A model generated the notes under the pieces. It saw only the letters and a program-made list of their open reading frames with translations. It had not been told where the DNA came from and did not search any database. A program made the position numbers and the translations under genes. A stretch of 64,000 nucleotides of DNA from FEN-1219 sp964503125 (GTDB lineage Bacteria > Pseudomonadota > Gammaproteobacteria > Steroidobacterales > Rariloculaceae), in assembly GCA_964503125.1 (NCBI GenBank), contig CAZCZE010000008.1, forward strand, positions 19,947 to 83,946, given 5' to 3'. Below are positions 8,313 to 17,645 of this stretch, piece by piece (position 1 is the stretch's first letter; each line of letters starts with the position of its first letter).

Positions 8313-9671
8313 GTGACGAATTCGACCACGCAGAGTAGCGCGGCTACGGCGCCCGCCCGTGCCGTCACCTTCGGCGAGGCGCTGCGCTTCTGGCTCAAGC
8401 TCGGCTTCGTGAGCTTCGGCGGCCCCGCGGGGCAGATCGCGATCATGCACACGGAGCTCGTCGAGCGCCGCCGCTGGATCAGCGAGAAGCGTTTCCTGCA
8501 CGCGCTCAACTACTGCATGCTGCTGCCCGGCCCCGAAGCGCAGCAGCTCGCGACCTACATCGGCTGGCTCATGCACCGCACGTGGGGCGGCATCGCTGCG
8601 GGCGGCCTGTTCGTGCTGCCGTCGCTTTTCGTTCTGATGGCGTTGTCGTGGATCTACGTGCGCTTCGGCGACGTGCCCGTCGTAGCCGGTGTGTTCTACG
8701 GGCTCAAGCCCGCCGTAACGGCGCTCGTGCTGCACGCGGCGCATCGCATCGGCACGCGCGCGCTGCGCAACCCTTGGCTCTGGGTCATTGCAGCGGCGTC
8801 GCTCGTCGCGATCTTCGCGTTCGACGTGCCGTTCCCGGCCATCGTCGTCGGGGCCGCGCTCGTCGGTTGGTTCGGCGCGAAGCGCTGGCCCGCCATGTTC
8901 GCGATCGGCGGGGGTCACGGAGCGGCGAAGCACGGCTACGGCCCGGCGCTCATCGACGACGACACGCCGACGCCGCCACACGCGCGGTTCTCTCGCGCTC
9001 ATCTCCTGCGCATCGTGCTCGTGGGTTTTGCGCTCTGGGCTGTGGTGCTCGCTGGGCTTGCGGCGGTCTTCGGCCTCGGATCGACGCTCGCGACGATGGG
9101 TTGGTTCTTCACGAAGGCCGCGTTCGTGACGTTCGGTGGGGCCTACGCGGTGCTGCCGTATGTCTACCAGGGCGCCGTGGAACAGCATCTGTGGCTTTCC
9201 GGCCCGCAGATGATCGACGGCCTCGCGCTCGGCGAGACCACTCCCGGGCCGCTAATCATGGTCGTGGCGTTCGTCGGGTTCGTCGGCGGCTGGCTCGAGC
9301 AGGCGGCGGGCCCCGGCGCGCTGTTGCTCGGCGGCGTGCTCGGGGCGGTCGTCGCGACGTTCTTCACTTTTCTGCCGTCGTTCGTGTTCATCTTCGCGGG
9401 CGGCCCGGTCGTCGAGGCCACGCACGGCAAGCTTGGGTTCACCGCGCCGCTCACGGCCATCACGGCCGCGGTCGTCGGCGTCATCGTCAACCTCGCCCTG
9501 TTCTTCGCTTGGCATACGTTCTGGCCGCAGGGGTTCGCGGGCGCGTTCGACTGGGGCGCGGCGGCCATCGCCGTGGCGGCCGGCATCGCGCTGTTTCGCT
9601 TCAACGTCGACGTGCTGACGCTGCTCGGCGCGAGCGCCGTGGCGGGTCTCGCCGTGACGTTCGCGACCTGA
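8313..9671 (+). CDS. chrA: Chromate transporter ChrA, long-chain type
   Basis: A 452-residue membrane protein with two tandem CHR domains, the bidomain long-chain form. The first half shows FWLKLGFVSFGGPAGQIAIM and the LLPGPEAQQLATYIGWL motif; the second repeats the pattern with TFGGAYAVLPYVYQGAVE and LGETTPGPLIMVVAFVGF. ChrA proteins export chromate from the cytoplasm, probably as proton antiporters. The start is GTG at 8313. It faces away from xthA and converges with the oligopeptidase A gene, whose stop lies 3 bases beyond its own. No chrB regulator is present nearby. Confidence 0.93.
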   Translation: MTNSTTQSSAATAPARAVTFGEALRFWLKLGFVSFGGPAGQIAIMHTELVERRRWISEKRFLHALNYCMLLPGPEAQQLATYIGWLMHRTWGGIAAGGLFVLPSLFVLMALSWIYVRFGDVPVVAGVFYGLKPAVTALVLHAAHRIGTRALRNPWLWVIAAASLVAIFAFDVPFPAIVVGAALVGWFGAKRWPAMFAIGGGHGAAKHGYGPALIDDDTPTPPHARFSRAHLLRIVLVGFALWAVVLAGLAAVFGLGSTLATMGWFFTKAAFVTFGGAYAVLPYVYQGAVEQHLWLSGPQMIDGLALGETTPGPLIMVVAFVGFVGGWLEQAAGPGALLLGGVLGAVVATFFTFLPSFVFIFAGGPVVEATHGKLGFTAPLTAITAAVVGVIVNLALFFAWHTFWPQGFAGAFDWGAAAIAVAAGIALFRFNVDVLTLLGASAVAGLAVTFAT

Positions 9672-9673
9672 AC

Positions 9674-11716
9674 CTACTGCCGTCGCGCGATGCCCGACTG
9701 CTCGAGCAACGCGTCGAGCTCAGGCGCGCGGCCGCGGAACTCGACGAAGGCGTCGAGCGCGTTGCGGCTGCCGCCCGTCGCGAGCACGGCACGGCGGAAG
9801 CGCTCGGCCGTGGCCCGATCGAAGACGCCGGCCTCGACGAACGCGGCGAACGCGTCGGCTGCGAGCACCTCGGCCCATTTATAGCTGTAGTAGCCGGCCG
9901 CGTAGCCGCCGCCGAACACGTGGCCGAACGAGTGCGCGAAGCGGTTGTACGCGGGCGGCTCGACGACGGCGACCTCGCGGCGCACCTCGGCGAGGATCTC
10001 GGCCACGCGTGCGCCGCGCCCCGGCGTGTACTCGTTATGGAGACGGAAGTCGAACAGCGCGAACTCGATCTGGCGCACGAGCCCTAGACCCGCGAGGAAC
10101 GTGCGCGAGCGGTTGAGCTTATCGATCTTGTCGGGTGGCAGCGGCGCACCCGTGCGGTAGTGCCGGCCGATCTCGCCGAGCACCTCGGGCCGCCAGGTGA
10201 AGTTCTCGAGGAACTGGCTCGGCAGCTCGACGGCGTCCCACGCGACGCCGTTCGTGCCGGCCAGCGACGGGTAGTCGACCTCGGTGAGCACGTGATGCAG
10301 CGTGTGGCCGAACTCGTGGAACAGCGTCACGAGCTCGGAGTGCGTGAGCAGCGACGGCGTGTCGTCGCTGCCCGCGTTGAAGTTGCAGACGAGATAGGCC
10401 ACGGGGAGCTGCGCGTGGCCGTTGAGCTGCGCGCGGCTCGTGCAGCCGCCCATCCACGCACCGCCGCGCTTGTTGGGGCGCGCGAACAGATCCGTGAAAA
10501 AGCTGCCGACGAGCGAGCCGTCGGCGCGCTTGAGCTCGTAGTAACGCACGCTGTCGTGCCAGACCTCGGGCCGCGGCGCCTCGGCGATCGTGATATCGAA
10601 CAGCCGGCCGCAGAGCGAGAACAAGCCGTCGAGCACGCGCGGCAGCGGGAAGTAGGGGCGCAGCTCCTCCTCGGCGAGGCCGAGCTTCTCTTGCTTGAAG
10701 CGCTCCGCGTAGAACGGCACGTCCCACGCCTCGAGCTTACGGCCCGCGTAGGAGCTGAGCCTGGCGACGTCCTCGAGCGCGACGTTGCGGCTCCGCTTCG
10801 CGAGGTCGCGCAGGAACTCGATGACGCGCGCCGGCGACTCGGCCACCTTGGTCGCGAGCGAGAACTCGGCGAACGTCTTGAAGCCGACGAGCTCCGCGGC
10901 CTCGTGGCGCAACGCCATGATGTGCTCGATGAGCTCGCCGTTGTCGAAGCGCGCGGCGTGCGGGCCTTGGTCCGAGGCGCGCGTGACCCAGGCCTCGTAG
11001 TACTTGGCGCGCAGCGCCGCGGATTCGGCATGCGCGAGCACGGTCGTGTAGGTCGGTGGATCGAGGCGCAGGCGCCAGCCTTCTTCGCCGCGCTCGGCCG
11101 CGAGGGCGCGGGCGCGCTCGATGACGAACTCCGGTAGCCCCGCGAGCGCGCCGCGGTCGGTCTCGCGGTGCTCGAACGCATCGGTCGCGTCCATGACGTT
11201 CTGCTCGAACTTGGCCTGGTGCGCCGCGAGCTCCTGCATGACGGCCTTGAACCGCTCGCGCGCTTCGCCCTTCAAGGCCACGCCGCCCAAACGAAAGTCG
11301 CGCAGCGCGTTCGCGATGAGCTGGCGCTCGACGAACTGCTCGGCGCCGACGCGCGCGTGCAACGTGTTGAAGTGGCGGTACAGCGTCTCGTTCTGCCCGA
11401 GCTCCGTGTAGAACTCCGTGACGAGCGGCAGGCAGCGGTTGAAGGCGTCGCGCAGCGGCGGGCTCGAGAGCACGGCGTTCAGGTGATTGACCGGGCCCCA
11501 GACGCGATCGAACTCGGTGTGGATGCGCTCGAGGCCCCGCAGCCAATCGACGTCGGGCGCCGCGACGCCTTCGGCCGCCGCGAGCGCACGCCGTTGGGCC
11601 GCGAGCAGCTCGCGGACGGCGGGCTCGACGTGCTCGGGTTTGATGGCGGAGAAGGCGGGCAGCGCGTGAGGCGCGAGCAACGGGTTCGTTGCGTGGGCGG
11701 CGGTCGGGTCGGTCAT
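9674..11716 (-). CDS. prlC: Oligopeptidase A (M3 zinc metallopeptidase)
   Basis: A 680-residue cytoplasmic M3-family metallopeptidase, equal in size to E. coli OpdA/PrlC. The zinc motif HEFGH occupies residues 467-471, within LVTLFHEFGHTLHHV, and the third zinc ligand region follows downstream. The N terminus (NPLLAPHALPAFSAIKPEHV) is typical of the family. It degrades short peptides and signal-peptide fragments. The start is an ATG at 11716. It is convergent with chrA and divergent from gor, with 114 bases between the two starts that show no clear promoter to me. Confidence 0.96.
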   Translation of the reverse strand: MTDPTAAHATNPLLAPHALPAFSAIKPEHVEPAVRELLAAQRRALAAAEGVAAPDVDWLRGLERIHTEFDRVWGPVNHLNAVLSSPPLRDAFNRCLPLVTEFYTELGQNETLYRHFNTLHARVGAEQFVERQLIANALRDFRLGGVALKGEARERFKAVMQELAAHQAKFEQNVMDATDAFEHRETDRGALAGLPEFVIERARALAAERGEEGWRLRLDPPTYTTVLAHAESAALRAKYYEAWVTRASDQGPHAARFDNGELIEHIMALRHEAAELVGFKTFAEFSLATKVAESPARVIEFLRDLAKRSRNVALEDVARLSSYAGRKLEAWDVPFYAERFKQEKLGLAEEELRPYFPLPRVLDGLFSLCGRLFDITIAEAPRPEVWHDSVRYYELKRADGSLVGSFFTDLFARPNKRGGAWMGGCTSRAQLNGHAQLPVAYLVCNFNAGSDDTPSLLTHSELVTLFHEFGHTLHHVLTEVDYPSLAGTNGVAWDAVELPSQFLENFTWRPEVLGEIGRHYRTGAPLPPDKIDKLNRSRTFLAGLGLVRQIEFALFDFRLHNEYTPGRGARVAEILAEVRREVAVVEPPAYNRFAHSFGHVFGGGYAAGYYSYKWAEVLAADAFAAFVEAGVFDRATAERFRRAVLATGGSRNALDAFVEFRGRAPELDALLEQSGIARRQ

Positions 11717-11830
11717 GGCCGCACTCTAGCCTAAGGGTACGGCGCGAAGTCAACGCCGGCTGCGGCCCAGCCGCGCGGAACTCCTGTACGCTACTGCGCC
11801 CGGAGACCGGAATTTTCGGCGGGAGCTCTC

Positions 11831-13183
11831 GTGCGGCAATTCGACTTGCTCGTGATCGGCGGCGGCAGCGGCGGGCTCGGGGCGGCCCAGCGCGCGGTCG
11901 AGTACGGCGCGCGCGTCGCGCTGTTCGAGCCCGCACGGCTCGGCGGCACCTGCGTCAACGTGGGCTGCGTGCCGAAGAAGGTCATGTGGAACGCGGCCGA
12001 GCTCAAGGCGGCCCTCGATCACGCGCCGCACTACGGGTTCGACCTCCGCGTGGGCGGCCACGATTGGGCAAAGCTCAAACGCGGGCGCGACGCTTACGTG
12101 CTGCGTTTGAACGGCATCTACGAGCGCAACCTCGACAAGAAGGGCATCGTCACGGTGCGTGCGGGCGCCCGTTTGCGCAGCGCTAACGAGGTCGTCGATG
12201 CGAACGGCGAGGTCTACTCGGCCAAGCACGTCGTCATCGCGACGGGCGGTGCACCGAAGCTGCCCGCGGTGCCCGGCGCCGAGCTCGGGATCACGTCGGA
12301 CGGCTTCTTCGAGCTCGACAGGCTGCCGCGGCGCGTGGCCGTCGTCGGCAGCGGCTACATCGCCGTAGAGCTCTCGGGCGTGCTACACGCGCTCGGCAGC
12401 GAGGTCACGCTGTTCGCGCGCGGCGATCGGCTGCTGCGCCACTTCGACCCGCTGCTCGGCGACCAGCTCATGGCCGCCATGCGCGGCAGCGGCATCGAGG
12501 TGGTCACGCACATGTCGACGCACGCGCTCTCGCGCGGCGCTGACGGCGCGCTCACGCTCGCGGCCGCCGACGGCCGCACGTTCGCAGGTCTAGACGCGGT
12601 GCTCTGGGCCATCGGCCGCGCGCCGCACACGGCCGGCCTCGGCTTGGAGAGCGCGGGTGTAAAGCTCGACGCGGAAGGCTTCGTCGCCGTCGACGGCTAT
12701 CAGAACGCGAGCGTGCCTGGCGTCTACGCTGTCGGCGACGTCACGGGCCAGGCCGAGCTCACGCCCGTCGCGATCGCCGCGGGGCGCCGGCTTGCGGACC
12801 GCGTGTTCGGCGGCATGACCGAGCAGCGCCTCCGCTACGACGTCATTCCCACGGTCGTGTTCTCGCACCCGCCGATCGGCACCGTGGGGCTCTCCGAGGA
12901 CGAAGCGCGGCAGCGCTATCCCGGCGAGCCGATCAAGGTCTACAAGTCCGAGTTCGTCTCGATGTTCTACGCGCTTACGGACGATAAGCCGCAGACCGCG
13001 ATGAAGCTCGTCTGCGTCGGCGCCGAGGAGCGCGTCGTCGGCTGCCACGTCATCGGCCTCGGTGCCGACGAGATGATCCAGGGCTTCGCCGTGGCGGTCA
13101 CGATGGGCGCCCGCAAACGCGACTTCGACGACACGATCGCGATCCACCCGACGAGCGCCGAAGAGCTCGTGACGATGCGTTGA
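11831..13183 (+). CDS. gor: Glutathione-disulfide reductase
   Basis: A 450-residue FAD/NADPH disulfide reductase, identical in length to E. coli Gor. The FAD site is IGGGSGGLGAA near the N terminus, and the redox-active pair is Cys41 and Cys46 in GGTCVNVGCVPKK. The NAD(P)-binding GSGYIAVELSG and the C-terminal HPTSAEE with the active-site histidine complete the fold. It keeps glutathione reduced in the cytoplasm. The start is GTG at 11831. Its stop codon overlaps the murJ start (TGATG), so the two genes are translationally coupled despite unrelated functions. Confidence 0.95.
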   Translation: MRQFDLLVIGGGSGGLGAAQRAVEYGARVALFEPARLGGTCVNVGCVPKKVMWNAAELKAALDHAPHYGFDLRVGGHDWAKLKRGRDAYVLRLNGIYERNLDKKGIVTVRAGARLRSANEVVDANGEVYSAKHVVIATGGAPKLPAVPGAELGITSDGFFELDRLPRRVAVVGSGYIAVELSGVLHALGSEVTLFARGDRLLRHFDPLLGDQLMAAMRGSGIEVVTHMSTHALSRGADGALTLAAADGRTFAGLDAVLWAIGRAPHTAGLGLESAGVKLDAEGFVAVDGYQNASVPGVYAVGDVTGQAELTPVAIAAGRRLADRVFGGMTEQRLRYDVIPTVVFSHPPIGTVGLSEDEARQRYPGEPIKVYKSEFVSMFYALTDDKPQTAMKLVCVGAEERVVGCHVIGLGADEMIQGFAVAVTMGARKRDFDDTIAIHPTSAEELVTMR

Positions 13184-14844
13184 TGGGTACCCGCGACGGC
13201 GAGCCCGGTTCGACGGGTGCGGCGCGAGGCAGTGGGCGCTCGGGCGTGGGCGCGCTCCTCGTCGGCATCGGCATCCTCTCGAGCCGCGTCATGGGCCTGG
13301 TGCGCGAGCGCGTGCTCGCGACGTATTTCGGCACGAGCCTCTACGCGGACGTGTTCAGCGCCGGTTTGCGGGGGCCGAACTTGCTCCAGAACCTGCTCGG
13401 CGAGGGCGTGCTCAGCGCGTCGTTCATTCCAGCCTACTCGGCGCTGCTCGGCCAAGGCCGGACGCAGGAAGCCGGGCGCGTGGCCGGTGCCGCGTTTGGG
13501 CTGTTGCTCGCGCTCGCGGGCGCGATTTCGCTCATCGGCATCGCGATCGCCCCGCTGCTCGTCACGGTCCTCATGCCGGGCTTCACGGGGCTGCGGCGCG
13601 AGCTGGCAATCGACGTCGTGCGCATCATGTTCCCGATGACAGGCTTGCTCGTGCTCTCGGCCTGGGCGCTCGGCATTTTGAACAGCCACCGCAAGTTCTT
13701 CGTGCCGTATTTCGCCCCCGTGCTCTGGAACGCTGCGATCATCGGCGCGCTCGTGTGGTTCGGCTCGCGGCTTACGCTCGACGCGCTCGTGCGCGCAGCC
13801 GCATGGGGCGCGCTCGTCGGCGGCGCGCTCCAATTCGCCGTGCAGCTGCCGTTCGTCTTCAAGCTCGATCGCGAGATCCGTTTGAACCTCGGCCGCAACG
13901 AGCCCGCATTCAAAGATGCCGTGCGCAACGCCGGTCCCGCGATCTTGGGCCGCGGCGTCGTGCAGCTCTCGGGCTATCTCGACCTCGTGCTCGCGAGCCT
14001 GCTTGCCGTCGGCGCTGTCTCCCGGCTGCGCTACGCGCAGACGTTGTATCTCTTGCCCGTGAGCCTGTTCGCGATGAGCGTGGCCGCCGCGGCTCTCCCT
14101 GAGCTCGCGCGCGAGCGCGAAGGCGCGATCGGCGCGCTGCTCGAGCGCACCGTCGCGGCCGTGCGGCGCGTGGCGTTCTACGTCGTGCCGAGCTTCGTCG
14201 CGTTCGTGGCCGTAGGCGACGTGCTCGTCGCCGGCCTGTATCGAGCCGGGGAGTTCGGCGCCGCTGACGTGCGCGTGGTCTGGTTCATCCTGATCGCGTA
14301 CAGCCTAGGCCTCTTGGCGTCGACGACGACGCGCGTGTATCAGTCGGCGTTTTTCGCGCTGCGCGACACGGCGACGCCGGCGCGCGCGGCGCTCGTGCGC
14401 GTGCTCGTCGCCCTCTTCGCGGGCGCCGTGCTCATGGTGCAGTTCGAGCCCGTGAGCTTGCTCGGTGTCGCGATCCCAGCGGGTGCGTTCGCGTCGTACA
14501 CGGCCGCCGGCCTACCGCTCGGGCCGCTCGGGCTCGCCGCGGGCGCGGCGCTCGGCGCCTGGGTCGAGTGGCTGTGGTTGCGACGGCGGCTCGGCGTCGC
14601 ACTCGGCGCTGTCGGCGCGGGCTTCGGGCCGCTCGTGCGGATGTTCGCGGCGGCGCTCGCCGCCGCCGCTGCCGCGCGCGGCGCCGACGCGTGGCTCGCG
14701 TCGACGAGCCCGCTGCTGACCGGCCTGCTCGTGGCCGCGGTGTTCGGCGTCGTGTATCTCGCCGCGGCGCGCCTGCTCGGGCTCGACGAAGCGCGAGCGA
14801 TGACACGCGCCCTGATGCGACGCGCGCGCCTCGCGCAGCGCTGA
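13183..14844 (+). CDS. murJ: Lipid II flippase MurJ
   Basis: A 553-residue inner-membrane protein of the MurJ/MviN family in the MOP flippase superfamily, which moves lipid II across the membrane for peptidoglycan synthesis. The N-terminal segment SSRVMGLVRERVLATYFGTS, then ADVFSAGLRGPNLLQNLLGEG and SASFIPAYSALLGQG, is diagnostic. About fourteen membrane spans are predicted. The ATG at 13183 overlaps the gor stop. A Gly/Ser-rich N-terminal extension (about residues 1-20) precedes the first helix. The gene ends 38 bases before the convergent DUF2807 gene. Confidence 0.94.
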   Translation: MGTRDGEPGSTGAARGSGRSGVGALLVGIGILSSRVMGLVRERVLATYFGTSLYADVFSAGLRGPNLLQNLLGEGVLSASFIPAYSALLGQGRTQEAGRVAGAAFGLLLALAGAISLIGIAIAPLLVTVLMPGFTGLRRELAIDVVRIMFPMTGLLVLSAWALGILNSHRKFFVPYFAPVLWNAAIIGALVWFGSRLTLDALVRAAAWGALVGGALQFAVQLPFVFKLDREIRLNLGRNEPAFKDAVRNAGPAILGRGVVQLSGYLDLVLASLLAVGAVSRLRYAQTLYLLPVSLFAMSVAAAALPELAREREGAIGALLERTVAAVRRVAFYVVPSFVAFVAVGDVLVAGLYRAGEFGAADVRVVWFILIAYSLGLLASTTTRVYQSAFFALRDTATPARAALVRVLVALFAGAVLMVQFEPVSLLGVAIPAGAFASYTAAGLPLGPLGLAAGAALGAWVEWLWLRRRLGVALGAVGAGFGPLVRMFAAALAAAAAARGADAWLASTSPLLTGLLVAAVFGVVYLAAARLLGLDEARAMTRALMRRARLAQR

Positions 14845-14882
14845 GGGGCGTCGCTCGCGCGGTCGTCCCTGCCGGCAACGTC

Positions 14883-15590
14883 TCAGTCGACGTGCTTCAC
14901 GCTCGAGGCGCCCGACGTCGAGACGCTGTGCTCGCTCACGGCGCCCGCATACTCGAGGCTCGACGCACCCGACACATTGCCCGTGAGCCGGCCGCCGCCC
15001 ATGCGCAACTCGACGCTCGCCGCGCCGCTCACGGACACGGTGGCGTTGGTCACGGTGACGCCGTCGAGATCGGCCTCGCCCGCGCCGCTCAGCGTGAGAT
15101 CGAGATCGTCGTAGCGGCTCGACTCGCCTTCGAGGTCGGAGGCGCCGGTCAGCACGACCGTGAGCTTCGCGCCGTCGAAGCCCGAAAAGTCGAGCGCGGT
15201 CGCGCCCGACAAAGTCACCTCGCGAAGCTCGGGCAACGTGATGCTCGCCTTCATGCGGCAGCGGTCGACAAGGGGGCAGCCGCCGAACCACGACCCGTCG
15301 TCGAGGCCGAGCACCAACCGGCCGTCGTCGATGCGCGCTTCGACCCCGTCCACGAGCTCGACGGGGACGTCGAGCTCGACCCGCCACGCGTCGCCGCGCA
15401 TGACCGTGGAGTCCCACTGGCCGCTCGCCTCGACACCCGTGAAGTCGCCGAGCTGCGGCGTGAGCGTGCTGCGCTCGCCGGAGATTTGCGGCTCGGTCGT
15501 CACCCCGAAGCGCATCCATAGAGCCCCGGCGACGAGCAGGAAGGCGACGAAACCGACGCCCGCGAACAGGGCGCGTTGACTGTTGCTCAT
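14883..15590 (-). CDS. DUF2807 (GIN domain) exported or membrane-anchored protein
   Basis: A 235-residue protein with one N-terminal hydrophobic segment (ALFAGVGFVAFLLVAGALWM), a signal anchor or signal peptide, followed by a beta-rich DUF2807 region. Repeated short motifs such as VTLSGATALDFSG, LTGASDLEGE, VSGAASVEL and VSGASSLEYAG are typical of this solenoid-like domain, once annotated as an auto-transporter adhesin head. Its biochemical role is unknown. The ATG at 15590 overlaps the GntR stop by four bases, making it the last gene of a four-gene operon, so it is likely expressed with the ABC transporter. Confidence 0.85.
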   Translation of the reverse strand: MSNSQRALFAGVGFVAFLLVAGALWMRFGVTTEPQISGERSTLTPQLGDFTGVEASGQWDSTVMRGDAWRVELDVPVELVDGVEARIDDGRLVLGLDDGSWFGGCPLVDRCRMKASITLPELREVTLSGATALDFSGFDGAKLTVVLTGASDLEGESSRYDDLDLTLSGAGEADLDGVTVTNATVSVSGAASVELRMGGGRLTGNVSGASSLEYAGAVSEHSVSTSGASSVKHVD

Positions 15591-15958
15591 GACGCGTTCT
15601 CTCCGTTCAGGCGCGCGAAGTGGGGCTCGAGGTCGTCGAGGTTCAGGCCGAGCACGCGCATCGTGCGAAACACGCGCGGCAGCTCGTTGCGGATGAACTC
15701 GCCTTTGAGCTCGTCGACGATGCGCCTCCTGGCCTCTGGTGCGACGAAATAGCCGAGCCCGCGCTGGTTCTCGATGATCTGGCGATCGAGTAGCGCTTGG
15801 TAGCTCTTGGTCACGGTGTTCGGGTTGACGCCGACGCTGACGGCGAGATCGCGGATCGACGGAATGCGCTCGCCTTCGCTCCACTCGCCGTCGAGGATGC
15901 GATCGCGCATCTGGTCCGCGATCTGCTGGAAAATGCCCTTGGGCTGACTAAACTCCAT
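15587..15958 (-). CDS. GntR-family regulator, YtrA-like
   Basis: A short 123-residue GntR-family protein. The winged helix-turn-helix occupies roughly residues 8-75 (QQIADQMRDRILDGEWSEGE, then IRDLAVSVGVNPNTVTKSYQ). The short C-terminal helical tail lacks a large effector domain, as in the YtrA subgroup, which typically represses ABC-transporter operons. It starts at ATG 15958, overlapping the end of the permease gene by 11 bases, and its stop overlaps the DUF2807 start. A palindrome overlapping the operon promoter at 17551-17579 is the likely binding site, suggesting autoregulation. The effector is unknown; in other bacteria such operons respond to cell-wall or antibiotic stress. Confidence 0.9.
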   Translation of the reverse strand: MEFSQPKGIFQQIADQMRDRILDGEWSEGERIPSIRDLAVSVGVNPNTVTKSYQALLDRQIIENQRGLGYFVAPEARRRIVDELKGEFIRNELPRVFRTMRVLGLNLDDLEPHFARLNGENAS

Positions 15959-16688
15959 GGCGCACCTGAGTCTCCTTGACTCGCAGCCAGGCGACGAACC
16001 AACAGAACAACGGCAGCCCGACGAGGTAGGTGTAGTACAAGGGCCAGACGATCCAGTCGAAATCGACGTAGTAATCGCCTTGAACTTGGACCCCTTCGCC
16101 GATGCTCCACGTGACGCCGACACCGAACGCCGAGAGGCCGGCGACGATGACGACGAGGGCCAGCAACGTCTTAATGTAGTTGAGCCTGCGGAACCAGGCG
16201 GCGCCCAAGAAGAACAACGACTGCACCACGAGGTAGTGCGGCAGCACGGACCACGCGACTGGATCGAACGGCGAGAACAGCACGTTCTCGCCCCCGAATG
16301 CGACGAGCTTCAAGACCTCGACGAGCAGCGACAGCGCGGTCGTGAAGAGCAGCAGGTAGCCGATCAGCACCACGGTGCTCATGAGCAAGCGGGCAACGGT
16401 CTTTTCGAGCGCTGTGGCCGGCAGCAGCAGGAATGCAGCGCTCGTGGCCCGGCCGTGCAGATCGCTGAACGCCATGCTCGTCGTGATCGTGCCGACCGTG
16501 AATAGCGCGATGAGGAACACGGTGCGATAGAAGTCCGCGCTCGTGTAGGTCAGGTAGACGGCGCCTGCGGGGCCGAACAGTGCGAGCACGGCGACGATGG
16601 CCGAGACGATGAGCAGCATGCGCTGGTCGCGAAGAAGATCGCTGCGCAACAGCAAACCGAGACGGCGCGGCGAGAGTTGGTCGTTCAC
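15948..16688 (-). CDS. ABC transporter permease-like membrane protein
   Basis: A 246-residue hydrophobic protein with about six predicted helices, including MLLIVSAIVAVLALFGPAG and YNYIKTLLALVV-like segments near the C terminus. I chose the GTG at 16688 because GGGAGGTG lies upstream and it overlaps the end of the ATPase gene by four bases. It is not a strongly conserved permease family, but its position between an ABC ATPase and a YtrA-type GntR gene is that of the membrane subunit. The substrate cannot be inferred. Its 3' end overlaps the GntR start by 11 bases. Confidence 0.8.
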   Translation of the reverse strand: MNDQLSPRRLGLLLRSDLLRDQRMLLIVSAIVAVLALFGPAGAVYLTYTSADFYRTVFLIALFTVGTITTSMAFSDLHGRATSAAFLLLPATALEKTVARLLMSTVVLIGYLLLFTTALSLLVEVLKLVAFGGENVLFSPFDPVAWSVLPHYLVVQSLFFLGAAWFRRLNYIKTLLALVVIVAGLSAFGVGVTWSIGEGVQVQGDYYVDFDWIVWPLYYTYLVGLPLFCWFVAWLRVKETQVRHGV

Positions 16689-17548
16689 GACGCACCTCCC
16701 GCGGGCGCGAACAGGGAGGTCGCGAGATCGGGCCTCGTGACGAGCGCGTTGAACAGCACCTCGAGATCGAGCGGCCCTTCGCTCGCCCCCGCGTCCTGCC
16801 ACACGGACCAGAACCCGCCGACGGCGGGCTCGCTGAACACGAGGCCCGGTGCGCCCGCGGCTGGCGGCGAAACGCTGTGCATCATGCGAATCCGCGCGCC
16901 GATCTCGGCGAGCGTGCGGTTCAGCAGCACGCGGCCTTGATGGAGCAGCACGAGCGGATCCATGAGCGTGCCGAGATCGCGCACCTGATGCGTCGAGATC
17001 ACGAACATGCGGTCGTCGGTGAGCGCTTCGGCGATCACGCGCCGGAACAGGCTCTTCGACGGGATGTCGAGGCCGTTCGTCGGCTCGTCGAGCAGCACGA
17101 GCCTCGCTTGCGTTGCGAGGCCGAACGCGAGCAGGAATTTCTTCTGCTGGCCGTACGAGAGCGTCGGGAGCCGCGCGCCGTCCTCGAGCTCGAACTCGCG
17201 CAGGTAGCGCGCGAACAATGCGGCATCGAACTTGGGGTAGAACGGCGCCCGCCTCCGCACGTAAGCACCCACGCTCAGGTTCGGCACGTGAATGTCTTCG
17301 GGCAACATGAACACCTCCGCGAGGAGGGCGGGTTCGCGCGCGGCGGGATTCCTGTCGAGCGCGCGAACGGTGCCCGAGTTCGCGAACAGCAGGCCCGTCA
17401 TGAGCTTGAGCAGCGTCGACTTGCCCGCGCCGTTGACGCCGAGCAAGCCCGAAATCGTGCCGCGCTCGAGCGTCAGCCCGAGGTCGGCGAACAGTGGGCG
17501 GCCGTTGTAACCGAAGGAAAGGCCTGAGATTTCAAGCATGTGACTCAT
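16685..17548 (-). CDS. ABC transporter ATP-binding protein
   Basis: A 287-residue ABC ATPase. Walker A is GVNGAGKST at residues 37-45, the signature is LSYGQQKK instead of LSGGQ, and Walker B is LVLLDEPTNGLD with a downstream STHQVRDLG switch histidine. The LSYGQQKK signature and the extra C-terminal 60 residues after the ATPase core are shared with ATPases of the YtrB/BcrA type. It begins the four-gene operon (ATPase, permease, GntR, DUF2807) and would energise export or a membrane-stress response. ATG at 17548 or 17539 could be the start; neither has a strong ribosome-binding site. Confidence 0.92.
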   Translation of the reverse strand: MSHMLEISGLSFGYNGRPLFADLGLTLERGTISGLLGVNGAGKSTLLKLMTGLLFANSGTVRALDRNPAAREPALLAEVFMLPEDIHVPNLSVGAYVRRRAPFYPKFDAALFARYLREFELEDGARLPTLSYGQQKKFLLAFGLATQARLVLLDEPTNGLDIPSKSLFRRVIAEALTDDRMFVISTHQVRDLGTLMDPLVLLHQGRVLLNRTLAEIGARIRMMHSVSPPAAGAPGLVFSEPAVGGFWSVWQDAGASEGPLDLEVLFNALVTRPDLATSLFAPAGGAS

Positions 17549-17550
17549 CG

Positions 17551-17602
17551 ACTAGTGCCCTATTTGAGTAGTACACTAGGATATAGAGACGAGTGCTGTC
17601 AA
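17551..17602 (-). promoter_or_regulatory. Promoter with overlapping palindromic operator for the ABC/GntR operon
   Basis: On the minus strand a perfect -35 box TTGACA (17602-17597) is followed after 18 bases by TAGTGT (17578-17573) as a possible -10. An inverted repeat of CTAGTG (17552-17557) and CACTAG (17574-17579) overlaps the -10 and predicted start point. A GntR-family gene is the third gene of the operon, so the palindrome is the probable autoregulatory operator. The sequence is seen; binding is inference. The predicted transcript has a short leader of about 18-27 bases. Confidence 0.6.
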
Positions 17603-17645
17603 GGCCCAGCTCGGCTCGCGAGCCGAAAGTCAGCGCCGGCGCAGA

